The notes below the pieces were generated by a model. The model saw only the letters and a list, made by a program, of their open reading frames with translations, was not told the origin of the DNA and did no database searches. A stretch of 64,000 nt of DNA from Lutraria lutraria (Eukaryota; Mollusca; Bivalvia; Venerida; Mactridae): NCBI GenBank assembly GCA_964023205.1, contig OZ026834.1:30108756-30172755 (forward strand). The letters are read 5' to 3'. Positions 1-11,300 of the stretch are shown in pieces. The position numbers and the translations under genes were made by a program. Position 1 is the stretch's first letter. Every line of letters starts with the position of its first letter.

Positions 1-1
1 C

Positions 2-127
2 GTATACAAGATGAGAACGCATCACAAGGATTTAAACGGACAGCAAGATTTGTTACACGTTGCCCTGGAGGCAGGATTTGTCAAAATTCCCAGTACCGGT
101 TTACAGGAATTTTCTCAGAATGATTAA
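2..127 (+). CDS. 3' end of an unrecognised gene (terminal coding segment)
   Basis: Frame +2 is open from the window edge to a TAA at 125-127, giving 41 residues that begin VYKMRTHHKDLNGQQ and end in EFSQND. The peptide is hydrophilic with a balanced composition (GQQDLLHVALEAGFVKIPST in the middle), which looks more like protein than the translation of neighbouring AT-rich DNA. There is no stop upstream inside the window, so the start and any intron boundary lie to the left. A canonical AATAAA occurs 584 bases downstream. I do not recognise the family. The competing 107-aa frame beginning at 60 overlaps it and is low in coding character, so it is treated as a shadow. The call rests on the look of the peptide alone and could be a chance open frame. 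Confidence 0.42.
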   Translation, partial: VYKMRTHHKDLNGQQDLLHVALEAGFVKIPSTGLQEFSQND

Positions 128-1151
128 TCGGACAGCTAACATTTTATTTCAAGATCATAATTGTACTTCTGACACCAGGTGGTCACACCTTCTGGTCAGT
201 GAATCATACAACTGTATTTCATGCAGCAGGGACCATAGTTATCAACTGACAAAATTTTGTCCCATATTTTACATCCATAGGCAAGTTTATGAACGAGGCA
301 AAAAGATCAAAGCGGATGATATACCAGTCCACAAGTCAGATTTTTGCAATCAACCAAGTACTTCCAACTTTTGTTTTTACTGAATTTTACGTCTTCATTA
401 ATGAATAATATACATGTCATTGAAATGACGTTTCAAAGTCCATTTTTTAATATTTAAATGAAGACAGTTATGATGCAGTTTAAAATGTTTTTACCCTGTT
501 TTGCTAGAGGTAGACTCTTTTTACTAGTATTTGATATCAAAAAATTTTTCAAGAATCTCTTATTTATAGTCTAGCATAATAATCTCAAATGTATTATTTA
601 GACATTGTGAGGCCATCCTAAAAAATATTTTGTTTGCGGTATCACTACATTTTCATATAAAAGGTCTCTACCCAACTTTTTTTGGCCTCTCGGGTAAAAA
701 AATTGTTTTGAATAAAGAATAGCATTCTGACATGTATCTTGTGTTCAGTATAAAAAAATTAAAATAAAATTTATTTAAAAAAAAAAATAATTTATAATAA
801 AAATTTAAAAAAAATATATTTTACCCACCTATCTACTGAAAATTCCCTGGATACCAGTAGTATTATCACAAACAAACATTTTTCTAAGGATGGCCTGAGC
901 AAGGTTCTAAAGTGAAACTTCTTAGCAAGAGATCAAGTTTTGTGGAAAAGCTCTTCAGTTTGGAGATAGGAAGAGTATGTGGGCTCTTTATAAAGGTCAG
1001 CTGATTTTATGATGAATAAAAATGTATGTGTATTCGTTTTCATAAATTCCTGTACAAAATGTATTAGCTAAAATATAATTACCGAGTGCCTTCTAATGAT
1101 CTTACGTGCATAATGTATTAATGTTAGCTTTATACTACTTAGAACTATATT
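128..1151. other. Presumed 3' UTR and intergenic AT-rich DNA
   Basis: No gene seen. AATAAA at 711-716 could be the polyadenylation signal for the coding segment ending at 127. 765-830 is an A/T-only low-complexity run. Confidence 0.4.
711..716 (+). promoter_or_regulatory. Candidate polyadenylation signal AATAAA
   Basis: Canonical hexamer on the + strand downstream of the TAA at 125-127. In such AT-rich DNA it may also be chance. Confidence 0.25.
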
Positions 1152-1330
1152 ATACCCCCGCAAACGAAGTTTGAGAGGGGGTATATTGGAGTCACTCTGT
1201 CGGTTGGTCGTTTGTGGAGCGAACTATTTCCACATTTTTTAAAGCTATTTCAATGAAACTTGGAATATGTTGTCACCATCCAATGTAGATGCGCAAGACA
1301 CAATTTTCATGCCCAGCGATTCACTCATTG
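1152..1330 (+). repeat. Interspersed repeat beginning TATACCCCCGCAAACG
   Basis: The left edge is palindromic: TATACCCCCGC, then 14 bases, then GAGGGGGTATA. The following text (GGTCGTTTGTGGAGCGAAC, CAATGAAACTTGGAATATG) is of the kind I recall as a very common bivalve repeat. The 114-aa reading frame over 1267-1611 falls largely on it and on AT-rich flank, and has no coding features. The right boundary is unclear. Confidence 0.5.
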
Positions 1331-4300
1331 CAGAGTTATGTCCCCTTGAACTTAGCTGTATAGTGTACTATTGCAGTATTAGTGTCAAAGCAGCGGCGGG
1401 GGTATTAGTTGTTAATAATTTATCTAACCTGTACTCTAATCAAACGTTTGTGTTTTGTTTCTTTACTGATACTGTATTTGTTAGTACATGTACACATTTT
1501 ACTTACAGTACTTTTTTATTTTGTAAGCAGTACGTTAATACATGTACCTATAACTTAAACTTTAGCAAAATCCACACAAAGACTGTCTCAGAGCGAGGGG
1601 ATCCATTGTAGTCTATGTCTAGTAATTACTAGTCCCTTACTACTGCGAGTTAGAATCCCGCTAAGAACCAGAAAAAAACACATGTGAGGAAGATATCTTG
1701 TGCCTGGCTTACAGCTGGTGTAGGTGTATGTATACCTAGGGTCCTCCGCCACAGTTGTAGCTGGAAAAATTGCCATATAACCCTGGCTGTTGGTGTGATC
1801 TTACATGTACGTTCTAATGAAAAAATATTGTCTTGCCTTGTGGTACATAAATAAGTGCTGTAACAACACATAATATGATGGCAGATATTTTAGTAAACTG
1901 ATGTTGATTAATTTTTATGGTCTTTTGATTATGATTAAACAAATTGTGTCTCTTTAAATCTTGTGCAATAACCATGTTTTGAGAATTATTACCAGACCAA
2001 TCAATGTTATGTTGACTTTTTAAAAAAAAAACGACCAAACAATATCAACTTAACGAAATCTTGTTAAAATATCTTGTTGTGGCAGCCACATGCAGGCAGT
2101 AGGGTAACAGACTCCCAATGATAAAATTACAATAAATTCCATTAAAAGCACCCAAATTTAACTCAACAATTCCTCGAATAAAAAGAATTGTCCCTGAATA
2201 CGACCCAATTCAATTAATATATATGTCTGTACTGTGGTACATGTATATATAAATGGAATTTATAACAATTTTACCATCACATGTATTGTTACCTCTGTCT
2301 GTGGTTGCAGAAATTATATCAAACTGCGGGCGGAAATAATCAATGTAGTCTTCCATGATTTTCATGTACATATACATGTCAATTTGTCCTTTATCTTTTG
2401 TTTTGCTTAGTGTTTGGGAAATAGTTTATAGGCTAAGTTATTAAAATAATTGTTTGTTTCTGGTTACCTGATCAACCCTTATGGAACGCTCATTTTTTTA
2501 CCTTTCTAAATGCTTTCCAAGTGCTAAAATAAATACTAAATGAAAAATTCTGGTCCGACCTATACTATTTTTATTGAGCATTTAACCAGAAACAAACATT
2601 TTTTTTAGATCTAAGTTCTTTTTAAGATATCTTGTCTGTAAGCTTTGATAATTTTATTCTAACTCTTGTACTGTCAAAACCCTGATTAACTGGACTGTGC
2701 CAAAAGTTTTCAGAACTTCAGAACAGAATAAATTCTGAAAAAGAATGGGGCTTGAAAAATCATCTTGATTTTCAGAAAATTCCGGTGTACAGGAGTTTTA
2801 CTGTATATATTAATTGTCGCTTATTTGTGATATGATAACCAGAGAACCTGCTATTTATTTACAAATGTATGATATTTTAGCTTAATTATCATTTTTATTA
2901 CAAGATGAAATTTTTAGATTTTTTTTCAAATTTGATGGTTACTATGAAATTCAATTGTATATATTATGTGGTAAGTTATGCGTTTGCTTACCACAGTCAG
3001 ATTTTTACAAGCATAATGTCTTTTTCCTTGTTTTTTAAATACTTTCAGTCATCTGTCCTGAACAATTGACTTGTTAGATATGTAGAGGTCACTGATTTGG
3101 CTCAGTCCTAATGAAACTTGGTCCAATCTTGGTCTATACAGTTGGTCTATATAAAAGCTCAGATTTTATTAAAATTTTGTTCTTGCTCATATCAATATTG
3201 CTCATGATGCAGGTCTCCCAGTGAATGAGTTCTATCTACCATTTTCCAAATGTGTTTGGATTGGTGCTTTTGAGACCCATCATTATTCTTTTTGTTTCAT
3301 TTAAATAAGTTGACAGCCATTTTGAACAGATTTTGAGCAGCTAGGTAATCAATATTTTACTGATTCTTTGAACACGACTCATTTATTAATCACTTATTAG
3401 AATCAGTTTTAACTGATTTTGTTGAAATTAATTATTGAGACTGTAGTCTATTGGTAAAACTGTGGGTAGACTTGTTTGGTTTTCAGGTTGTGATTTTGTA
3501 TCAGCATTAATTATAAACCTGCCGAAAATTCGGAGACTAAATGTAACCAGTAGTATTTATCTATGTGCTGTAGTCTAGATAATGGTTTTACAGATCTTAC
3601 TGTAAGGAATCTCGTGCAATTGATATTACTCTCTTATCAGTGAAATATTTCTACATATAAATTATTTTCAGTCCAATCTTGTGATATTTAGCTTCTGGCT
3701 AAAAATTTGACTTTGAGCAGTGTTTGCAATCAGATGCACCTGAGAGGCCAAATAGATTGCAGAATGAAAATTGGCCGCCTAGAAATCTCAGTTACAGTGT
3801 ATAACATTTACGATGTTGGATATAGAAGTCCACATTTAATCATGGCTTGGCCTCATACAGGAAAAGTTCTTGAGAATCCTGTTTAAAATGCAAAGTCTCC
3901 TGTTCATTCAAAAACAAACCTTGTTTACTTTTTTTCATGCAGAAAAACATAGCTCTTATAATTTGTATTGTTCTATTGCTTACAATCATATCAAATTCTT
4001 TATGGTACTAAATTTATCTGGAAACCAAATATCACAAGTTTTGACATATTATCTGCTTGTTATTGATCTACTCATTAATGTGTTAAAAGCTTTCCTGACT
4101 TCATAAAACATCACAGCTGAGACCAATCTCAAACTCTTAACCCTGTCAAAAATCATATTTTCATGAATTCCATTAAGGGGTAAATAATTTTTTCTCAAAA
4201 AAAGGTTCAGTAAAGTTTCCATGAGCACAACTGTTTCTAATCTGGTCTTGTTTAAATCTCATATCAGTCGCAATATTATACCTAGGTGTGATGTTTTTTT

Positions 4301-4534
4301 GAAGCCAGTGATAGTTTTTTTCTTTGCAATATAAACTGTACCAAAAGAATACTAATGTAATGAAATAATAAATTGGATTTTAATTGCGCCATGACTTTGT
4401 TTTTTGTATCTTTGATGCTTTAGAATCAGTTCATGAAATTTCAAAGTTTTATGGATGAAAATCAGTTCATAAAGATTGTTTGTGTCTGGTTACTGGCCCT
4501 TCCCTAATTACCATATGACCCTAGAATTTTAGCT
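1331..4534. other. Intergenic, no gene seen
   Basis: AT-rich sequence with homopolymer runs. The frames at 1588-1776, 1650-1871, 1814-2038 and 3870-4106 give hydrophobic or low-complexity peptides with no motif and no flanking splice signals, so none is called. Confidence 0.5.
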
Positions 4535-5000
4535 CACATGTCACAAAGTGACAGGGTGAGCTTTTGTGATCAGTCTTCGTCCGACGTCTGTGCGTCGTTT
4601 GTCATGCATCGTCAAACGTTTACCTTGTGAACACACTAGGGGCCACATTTTTAGCTGAATTTTGGGTCTGAATGTTAATATCGACGAAATCTCGGATGAC
4701 TTCGATAATTGGCCATTTTGGGTCAGTAACTAGGTCACCAGGGTCAAATAAGGGAAAACCTTGTAAACACTCTAGAAAGCACTGTTTTGATTGGATCTTC
4801 TTGAAACCTTGTCAGAATGTTTTTTTCAATGATATGTAGGTCAGGTTTGATATTGGGTCATTTCCGGTAAAAAAACTAGGTCACTAGGGCGAATTGCTGG
4901 AAAACCTTGTGAACACTTTAGAAGTCACTGTTTTGATTGGATCATCATAAAATCTTGTCAGAATGTTTGTCTTATTTATATATAGGACAAATTCTAACAT
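4535..5000 (+). repeat. Interspersed repeat with internal ~160-bp subrepeats (AGCTCAC...GTGAGC head)
   Basis: The head is an inverted repeat (TTAGCTCACATGTCACAAAG, then GTGACAGGGTGAGC). The body contains at least two diverged copies of a block running AAACCTTGT(G/A)AACACT, AGA, CACTGTTTTGATTGGATC, AATCTTGTCAGAATGTTT, then GGGTCA...AACTAGGTCAC. This arrangement resembles a repeat I remember as abundant in bivalves. It has no coding potential. Confidence 0.55.
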
Positions 5001-5011
5001 GGGTCATCAAA

Positions 5012-5180
5012 TCTGTGTTTGCAGCAACCTTTGAATAAAGGTTGCCCTGCGAATAAAGGTCATTCTTTTAAAAACCATCACTGATTATTTGGAACAAACT
5101 GATCTCCGTAAGGTCATCTGTCAATTAAGGCCACAGTATGTCTGCCCCAAAGATGGCCTTTGTTAACAGGTTTGACTGTA
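5012..5180 (+). mobile_element. MITE-like element, family B (CAGTCAAACCTG ends)
   Basis: The right end, AACAGGTTTGACTGTA, is a clean copy of the family-B terminus. The interior (GAATAAAGGTCATTC...TTAAAAACCATCACTG) matches other copies at 10309-10492, 16473-16649, 28310-28486, 43725-43906, 44690-44835 and 56240-56396. The left end is diverged. TA flanks and CAGT-type termini suggest a nonautonomous Tc1/mariner/pogo-type element. This is inferred from end structure only. Confidence 0.55.
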
Positions 5181-5562
5181 CACAAATTTGATTTACAAAC
5201 AATGGAAATCATTATTTTGAACTTTAAGCTATCCTGGCTAAGAGGTATGTATGAATTCGACCCATTGTGAGCACCAAGAAGCACCTGTTTGGGTCCTACT
5301 ATCCTTCATACATGCAGACATATTCATAGGCTCGCTATGTTATGACAACGGTCTGTATGAGATATTTGGTTTTGTATGATTATATGTAAACAGTATTTTA
5401 GTTACGTATGACTGTTTGTACAGACATATCATGGTATAATAGATCACACAATAACTGTTAGTTGTGCGATAGGAGAAATACGAACAATTGGCGATTCAAA
5501 CTGAATTTCAACTCCTGAACCGATTAAGGCAGCAGAAAATGGTTAAAAATTAGTCCACATAT

Positions 5563-5810
5563 TTTGTTTGTTTCAATGAGTTTTACGCCTCTTTTCAACA
5601 GTCAGGGTCAAATGAGGCGGACAGTTCACCTAACCATCATTCCTGGGAAGAACCACCGGTACTAGACTTCCATCCTCCATTAGCAACTGCCTACTTTCTC
5701 ACATAAAGAGACATGGTCAGTAGCTGGTCTCGAACCCAGGACCCTCTGTCAGTGAGAGATTACAGTGATCTGAAGTCAGCGACCTTTACCACTCGACCAC
5801 GGAGGCTGGT
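5563..5810 (-). mobile_element. tRNA-derived SINE, family 1
   Basis: Read on the - strand it starts GCCTCCGTGGTCGAGTGG (box A-like), then has a long variable-arm-like region and GGGTTCGAGACC (box B-like), as in a tRNA with a long variable arm. The body runs through CTTTATGTGAGAAAGTAGGC and GGTGAACTGTCCGCCTCAT, and the tail is rich in AAACAAAC. Other copies: 9604-9832 (+), 34521-34761 (-) and 52577-52796 (-). Confidence 0.8.
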
Positions 5811-6597
5811 CCATATTTCAGAATATCCAGGAAATACTGAGTGCCTGAAAGACCAAACCAATTGGCATACAGTTTATGAAAACAATAAATAACTTGATTC
5901 ACCTGAATTAAACTATTTTTATTATTTTAAATTGGAAATCTTTTTTTCTGGATTTCAAAAAGTCTATTGATAGACCTTTAAAGTTGTAAAATATGTTCTA
6001 GATATAAATTTCAAAATTCTAGATAATATGACACCTTGGTTTAAACAGTAATGTAGGTGCGTAATTTATTCTTGGGCTAAATATATAGATTAATTACAAA
6101 TGTAGAAGTTAAATAGTTAAACCTATTTATATTTACACTGTTCAAACACTAACTGTCATTACTGGGCAAACATCTTGACATGACCTTTATTACTCATTAC
6201 ATAACCAATCATGATAACTGTATTTAGTTAGTATTAAATTAAGTGTACTTTGTAGTAAATCTTTGTTGTAAAACGATGTTCTCTAAATAAGAAAATTCCA
6301 TGGTCCTTTTTATTCATCTGAAGAAGGTAAGTGCATCAGTTAAAAAGTGTGGGTGTACTTTTAAGACGAAAAAGGTCACATGTGAAAACTTGACCAATAT
6401 TTAACTCCAATTTTAGAATACATCACAGGAATCTGTTATTCAATAAAAAAAAATATGCTCAATAAAAAATTATCTACGTATAGAAAAACATTTTTTTTTA
6501 TTGAATAACAGGTTCTTGTGAATATATGTACTGCGTTTTTTGTGGCCCAACGTTTAATAAATTTACTCCAATCGAGAAAAATAAAACTTATTTGGGG
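5811..6597. other. Intergenic AT-rich spacer
   Basis: No gene seen. Around 6440-6512 lies an imperfect inverted repeat (ATCTGTTATTCAATAAAAAA versus TTTTTTATTGAATAACAGG) separated by a short AT-rich loop. It could be a small fold-back element. Confidence 0.4.
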
Positions 6598-7170
6598 TGA
6601 TCAGTGATCGAGTGGTAAATCGCCGGTCTACTAAGCGAAAGGTCGCGGGTTCGCCTTTTCAGTGCCCTCATCCCTGCTACCGGGTCAAGTATTCAGTTTA
6701 GAAATCACAGGATATACGTATCAAGCTCGATAAAGAACCAGGACATTCGAACTATACGAAAAGGTCAGAAGGGGTATAAATGCCCGGTTCTCCTCATAGG
6801 CACTCGATTCCGTGATTTTTGTACGTTAATAGACGCTATCTTTCAATTTAACTCATCAAACAACTCAAATCTGTCGAAAGAAGTCTTCAATTTTGCCCGT
6901 TATTGAGTGTATAAAAAACACCAAGGTAGTGCACTCGCCATTTTTTCGATTGACGGAAGTGACGAAAATAAGCGTGGGTTCCGGCTTTCCTACTAATCTG
7001 CACGTGCTTTTCGGGAACCTTGCTTTCGTTGTAGTGTGTCCCAAATTTAAACGGTTTGACAGCTTTTAGAAAAATGACTTCCGTAAACGTATAAAAATCA
7101 CGGAATCGAGTGCCTATCATGGTTCTCCTGTATCTCTTCTCAATACCTCTCTCTCTCTCTCTCTCCCTGG
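6598..7170 (+). mobile_element. tRNA-derived SINE interrupted by a nested MITE
   Basis: The head at 6600-6660 reads GTGATCGAGTGGTAAATCGC (box A-like) and later GGTCGCGGGTTCGCC (box B-like). The body continues to 6794, is interrupted by the 326-bp element at 6795-7120, and appears to resume at 7121 (CTGTATCTCTTCTCAATACC), ending in a (TC)n tract at 7146-7165. Outer limits are approximate. Confidence 0.55.
6786..7129. mobile_element. 326-bp MITE with 32-bp terminal inverted repeats and 9-bp target duplication
   Basis: The inverted repeats are 6796-6827 (ATAGGCACTCGATTCCGTGA...) and 7086-7117 in reverse complement. They match at 31 of 32 positions. The 9-bp direct repeat GGTTCTCCT flanks the element at 6786-6794 and 7121-7129. 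The 77-aa frame at 6887-7120 (-) is inside the element and is not a gene. A 9-bp duplication is typical of Mutator-like elements; 8-bp types such as hAT are the alternative. Confidence 0.85.
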
Positions 7171-7272
7171 GACGGCTCTGAAATCATCGGACCATAGCTG
7201 TTAAATGGACCGTTAATTAAACAACAGATGAATACATAAAACATATTTGTATTATCTAGTAGACAGTGTTAA

Positions 7273-7571
7273 TGCAAAATCGTAGATTATACATCGCAGC
7301 ATACATTATTAATTGATTTTACGAAGACTTCTTTCATTCGTGGTAACTTATATTCTTCCGGCACACTTGATGATAAATATTCTCAATTATTGAATTTACC
7401 TGAGCAATTAAAAGAGTTGACAACTATTTATTTAATGACCCATTGTCGTAACGGCAATGTTTCATTGTGTCTATTTATCTAATGATTCTTCCGCCTCTAT
7501 CGACGTTATTGCTTCGTCTGAGGCGTATGTAAACTTTACCAAGTTGCCAATGGAAACTGGCGCTCCTCAAG
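7273..7571 (+). pseudogene. Exon-like coding relic with one frameshift, family uncertain
   Basis: One frame is open from 7273 to a TAA at 7480-7482 (69 codons, protein-like, containing DFTKTSFIRGNL and LPEQLKELTTIYLM). A second frame (+1 relative shift) is open from 7439 and carries equally protein-like text (DSSASIDVIASSEAYVNFTK) to 7571, where CAAG is followed by GTAATA, a usable splice donor in phase 1. The two halves read as one ~100-residue segment broken by a small indel around 7460-7478. The alternating polar/hydrophobic pattern, with GTL followed by LP and TIYL, then short beta-strand-like segments, recalls jelly-roll or tail-fibre-like C-terminal domains, but this is a weak resemblance. 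No acceptor or partner exon was identified. It may be a decayed gene, a sequencing error in a real exon, or chance. Confidence 0.4.
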
Positions 7572-8335
7572 GTAATATACTGAAGAAATAATAGATGTTT
7601 GAAACCTAAAACCATGACCAGCCAATTTCGTTAAACACGCTGTACAAATAGAGAAAAATCGTGTGGTCTAATTGCTTTAAAAGTTATTCCGCATACTAGG
7701 CGTATACATAAATCTTTAATAACCTGTAATTATATAGTATGAATGTATTTCTCTAGAACGACATTTTAATTGATCTTAACGACATTCGTGATACAAAAAA
7801 TTGACTCTTTTATTTCAACATAATCGATGTACATACTAGTAAAGAAATATAGGCATATCATATTAATTATGGGAAAACCGATATCGATTGTCATTTGATA
7901 TTGTATAGAAACAACTCCATTTCTGATCTAACAGGATAAAGCTGACATATTACTCCTATTTACAACGAGGTTGGAAAAATAAGTCTCAGTTGCTTTTGTG
8001 TGTTCAAACAGTGTTCTATGATGGAAAACATCAACTGGACTATTCCTGAGAAATTGAACCTGTGTTTTACGGATGTCAGTTTTAAAGAATCTAATAAGTA
8101 ATTCGAGAAAGATTTCAAACACGTATTATTTACGAAATAGCCCGAAACTGACTGAACAGTTGATATATTAATTTGTTCATAAAAATGTGGCATGGGTTAA
8201 GGACTAATGGGCGTATTGATATATGAATAACTAGCCGACACATTATTGAAAACACTGTAAGACTCTAAGTCGATTATTCAACTTATCGAAGACTTTACTA
8301 TAGACTTGTTCATTTAGCATCGTAGCAGGATAAAA
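7572..8335. other. Upstream region of the long-tailed claudin-like gene
   Basis: No coding region is supported. The - strand frames at 7928-8122 and 7960-8193 overlap each other and lack motifs. The promoter and 5' UTR of the gene starting at 8336 should lie here, but no clear TATA box or initiator could be picked out. Confidence 0.35.
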
Positions 8336-11300
8336 ATGACCAAAAAGGAAAAGTCCACTTTATACACGTTAGGTAGTATTGGGGTCGCCGGTGTTGGCGG
8401 TCTTGTGTTTGTTCTTGCGTTCGCGTTACCCTACTGGGTTGATTATAAAGATGACGTTACATTGAGTGATTCTTCAGGAACTAATCGTTTGGTTAATCTG
8501 CGTTATACATACGGATTCTGGAGATATTGTAATGAATTGAAGTCAGACATCGGAGACACAAACACTTGTGACGCAATGGAAAACCATACAGGTAAATGTA
8601 AACCCTTTTTTCTTGTATCTGTCATTATCATACACGGAGTACAAGTAACTAATTATGTGCGAAACCAACTGCTTTATGTTCATTATAGGTGTTCATAGGG
8701 TTATTTAAAAATACAAATTTACGATAAAAACGTCGAATTGCTTTAAGCCCACCCGCTTCGCTCAATAGAGGTAGACAGTTAGGACTATAAGAACCCTGAT
8801 TTCGTGAGTTCGGTCTCTAGACCCGACACTAGAACTGTGATGATTTGGTTGAATATGTTGCGTACACATAAAGCTATTCGCCCTTCAGCGCTACAGAGCT
8901 GAGACATATAAAAAGCGATGGTTGTTGATGGTATAATTGATGGACCACCAACTAACGATACTAGGTTACCTCGAAAGCGTGGTATGTTTGGCAGTTGTTA
9001 AAGGTTTTAGTGGCAGCTGTTGAAATATTTGTTTGTTTGGGTTGTTGTACTCTTTAATTGCAACGATGTAAATTGTGTAATAGTGTAATCATCAAAAGAT
9101 TGATATAGAATCTACATTTGTAATATATTTGTGTTGATCACTTTGTGAGTTATATTCGGTCTGGACAACCTCTGCCCCATCACAGACCGTCTAATAAGCT
9201 TAGACTATTGTTTGCGTGTGATGTCTATTGTCAATGATTCACAATATCGGTGCTTGGTAGTGTACAAGACCGACATAACTGTCATCTGTATTGATAAAAT
9301 TATCAAAAGATATTCCACGAAATAAAATAGATTTCATCAGAAAATTGCTAAAATCGGCAATAAAAGTGTCAGACATGGTTAACCATTAAATTAAGTATGA
9401 GTTATTACTGAACGTTCATATTGTTTAATACATTGTATTTATTTACACACGTTTATTGAATATTTGGTTGTGTTTGACATTGTATTTCACAGTAGGTTTC
9501 ATTGAAAAGTGGAGTACATTAACAGTTTATTGAACTTAATTCAGAAATTCGGTGCTACTATTCCACACGTATCAGTTTACGTTGATTCATAAAGTTTTCT
9601 AAACCCGCCTCCGTGATCGATTGGTTAAGGTCGCTGGCTTCAAATCACTACATAACCTCTCACGAATAGAGGGTTGTGGATTAGAGCACCGCTACCGACC
9701 ATGTCTCTTTATGTGAGAAAGTAGGCCATGGCTTACGGAGGATGAGAGTCTAGTACTGGTTCTACTGTCCGCCTCATTTGACTTTTGACTTTTGAAAAGG
9801 GGCAAAAAAAAAACAATGAAACAAAACAAAATCAAGTTTTCTATTAGTACGTAATTTTCATTATGTAGTACCGTGATGGTATAAGTACGATTTAAGGACA
9901 GTTTTTTAACATAGGCATATAGACGGAGTGAAAACGTTGAGACAGAATGTTTTTAAACGTTGCATGATCATAGCATAATTATGATAATAGAAACATTTTA
10001 AGCGAAAAAATGGGGGTCGCGGTACTCGTTTTTGAGTAATCTTATTTTATTTCAGGCGCAGAACAAGCAACTATAACTTTAATGGTGTTGACTATTATTC
10101 TATACCTGTCCACCCTGGTGAACAGTGTCTTCTATCTATCCATATTCAAGAAGGAGAATCTATGTTTGTACATCTCTCTGCTGTCTGTCATTGTTGCAGG
10201 TAAGATATCGTGGTTTTATGCTTTACAAAGTTACCAGAAATATTTTATCTCAAACAGGAACCTACGGACTATTAGTCTATTAATTACAGTGACACACGGT
10301 CTTTCATGTACAGTGGAATCTGTGTTAGCAGCTACCTCAGAATAAAAGTCATCCGTGAATAAAGGCTATTCTTTTAAAAACGGTCATTGATGATTTTGAA
10401 CAATATGACTCCCGAATAAAGGCGACATGTCAATAAAGGCCATATATTTTGTAGTTCTCTAAGGGTGTCCATTGTTTACACGTTTGACAGTACATGTAAT
10501 TATATCATCATAATGTAAGTTCGTTCAGCAAGGACGGGAGCTAACTACAGTAAAACCTCAATTAACTTCAATTTTAATATCAAGAACAACTCGTTCTATT
10601 GGCAACATATTCTCAGGCCAGTTTTTAAAAAAAATTTATATCCTCCACCTTTTAATACAATAGTAAGACTACATGTATTTCATTTTTAAAGTGTGTTTTA
10701 ATATTCAGCTGTCCCGGGTCGTTCTATCGATTTTTTACTGTGCATGTAATATAGTAAAAAAGTAAACAAATCTTGGCAAGCAGGGTTATTTTCTTGAAAC
10801 ATGATATACCGTTTTATCAACCTCATCAATAATAATAAATTTTCAGCTCATATTAATAACATTAGTTATCATATATCAAGTTTAATAAATAATAGCCCTA
10901 TTTTTAAAAAAATTTGTAACATTGTACAATGTAGTCAGTAGTCACGATATGAAATCTAAGAAAAACATTTAGTAGATACGATTGTAGTTTGATGGGCCAA
11001 CCTCAATCTAGGACCGTTCTACCTGGCATCATTATATAGAGCGAGTTCGATAAACAACTATAGTACAACCTTAGTAGCTCTCCGGAAGTTAATCTGCGCA
11101 TGTCCTTAATCGAACTGAGTCTAGTCGTACTGTGGTAAAACAAGTCAAAAGCGAGTCTTTTCGACCCAGAGACTTTTCGACCCCAAGCACGACTAGGGTT
11201 AGTTCGATCTATGTTTAGTTGAACTATTGTAACTATAGTTATTAATCAAACTCGCTCATATACATTTAAAATGGACCCATAGTCTCGTAAGAATAGCACG

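Noticed and set aside
6887..7120. 77-aa - strand reading frame
   Set aside because: Lies entirely inside the 326-bp MITE with inverted ends and has no motif.
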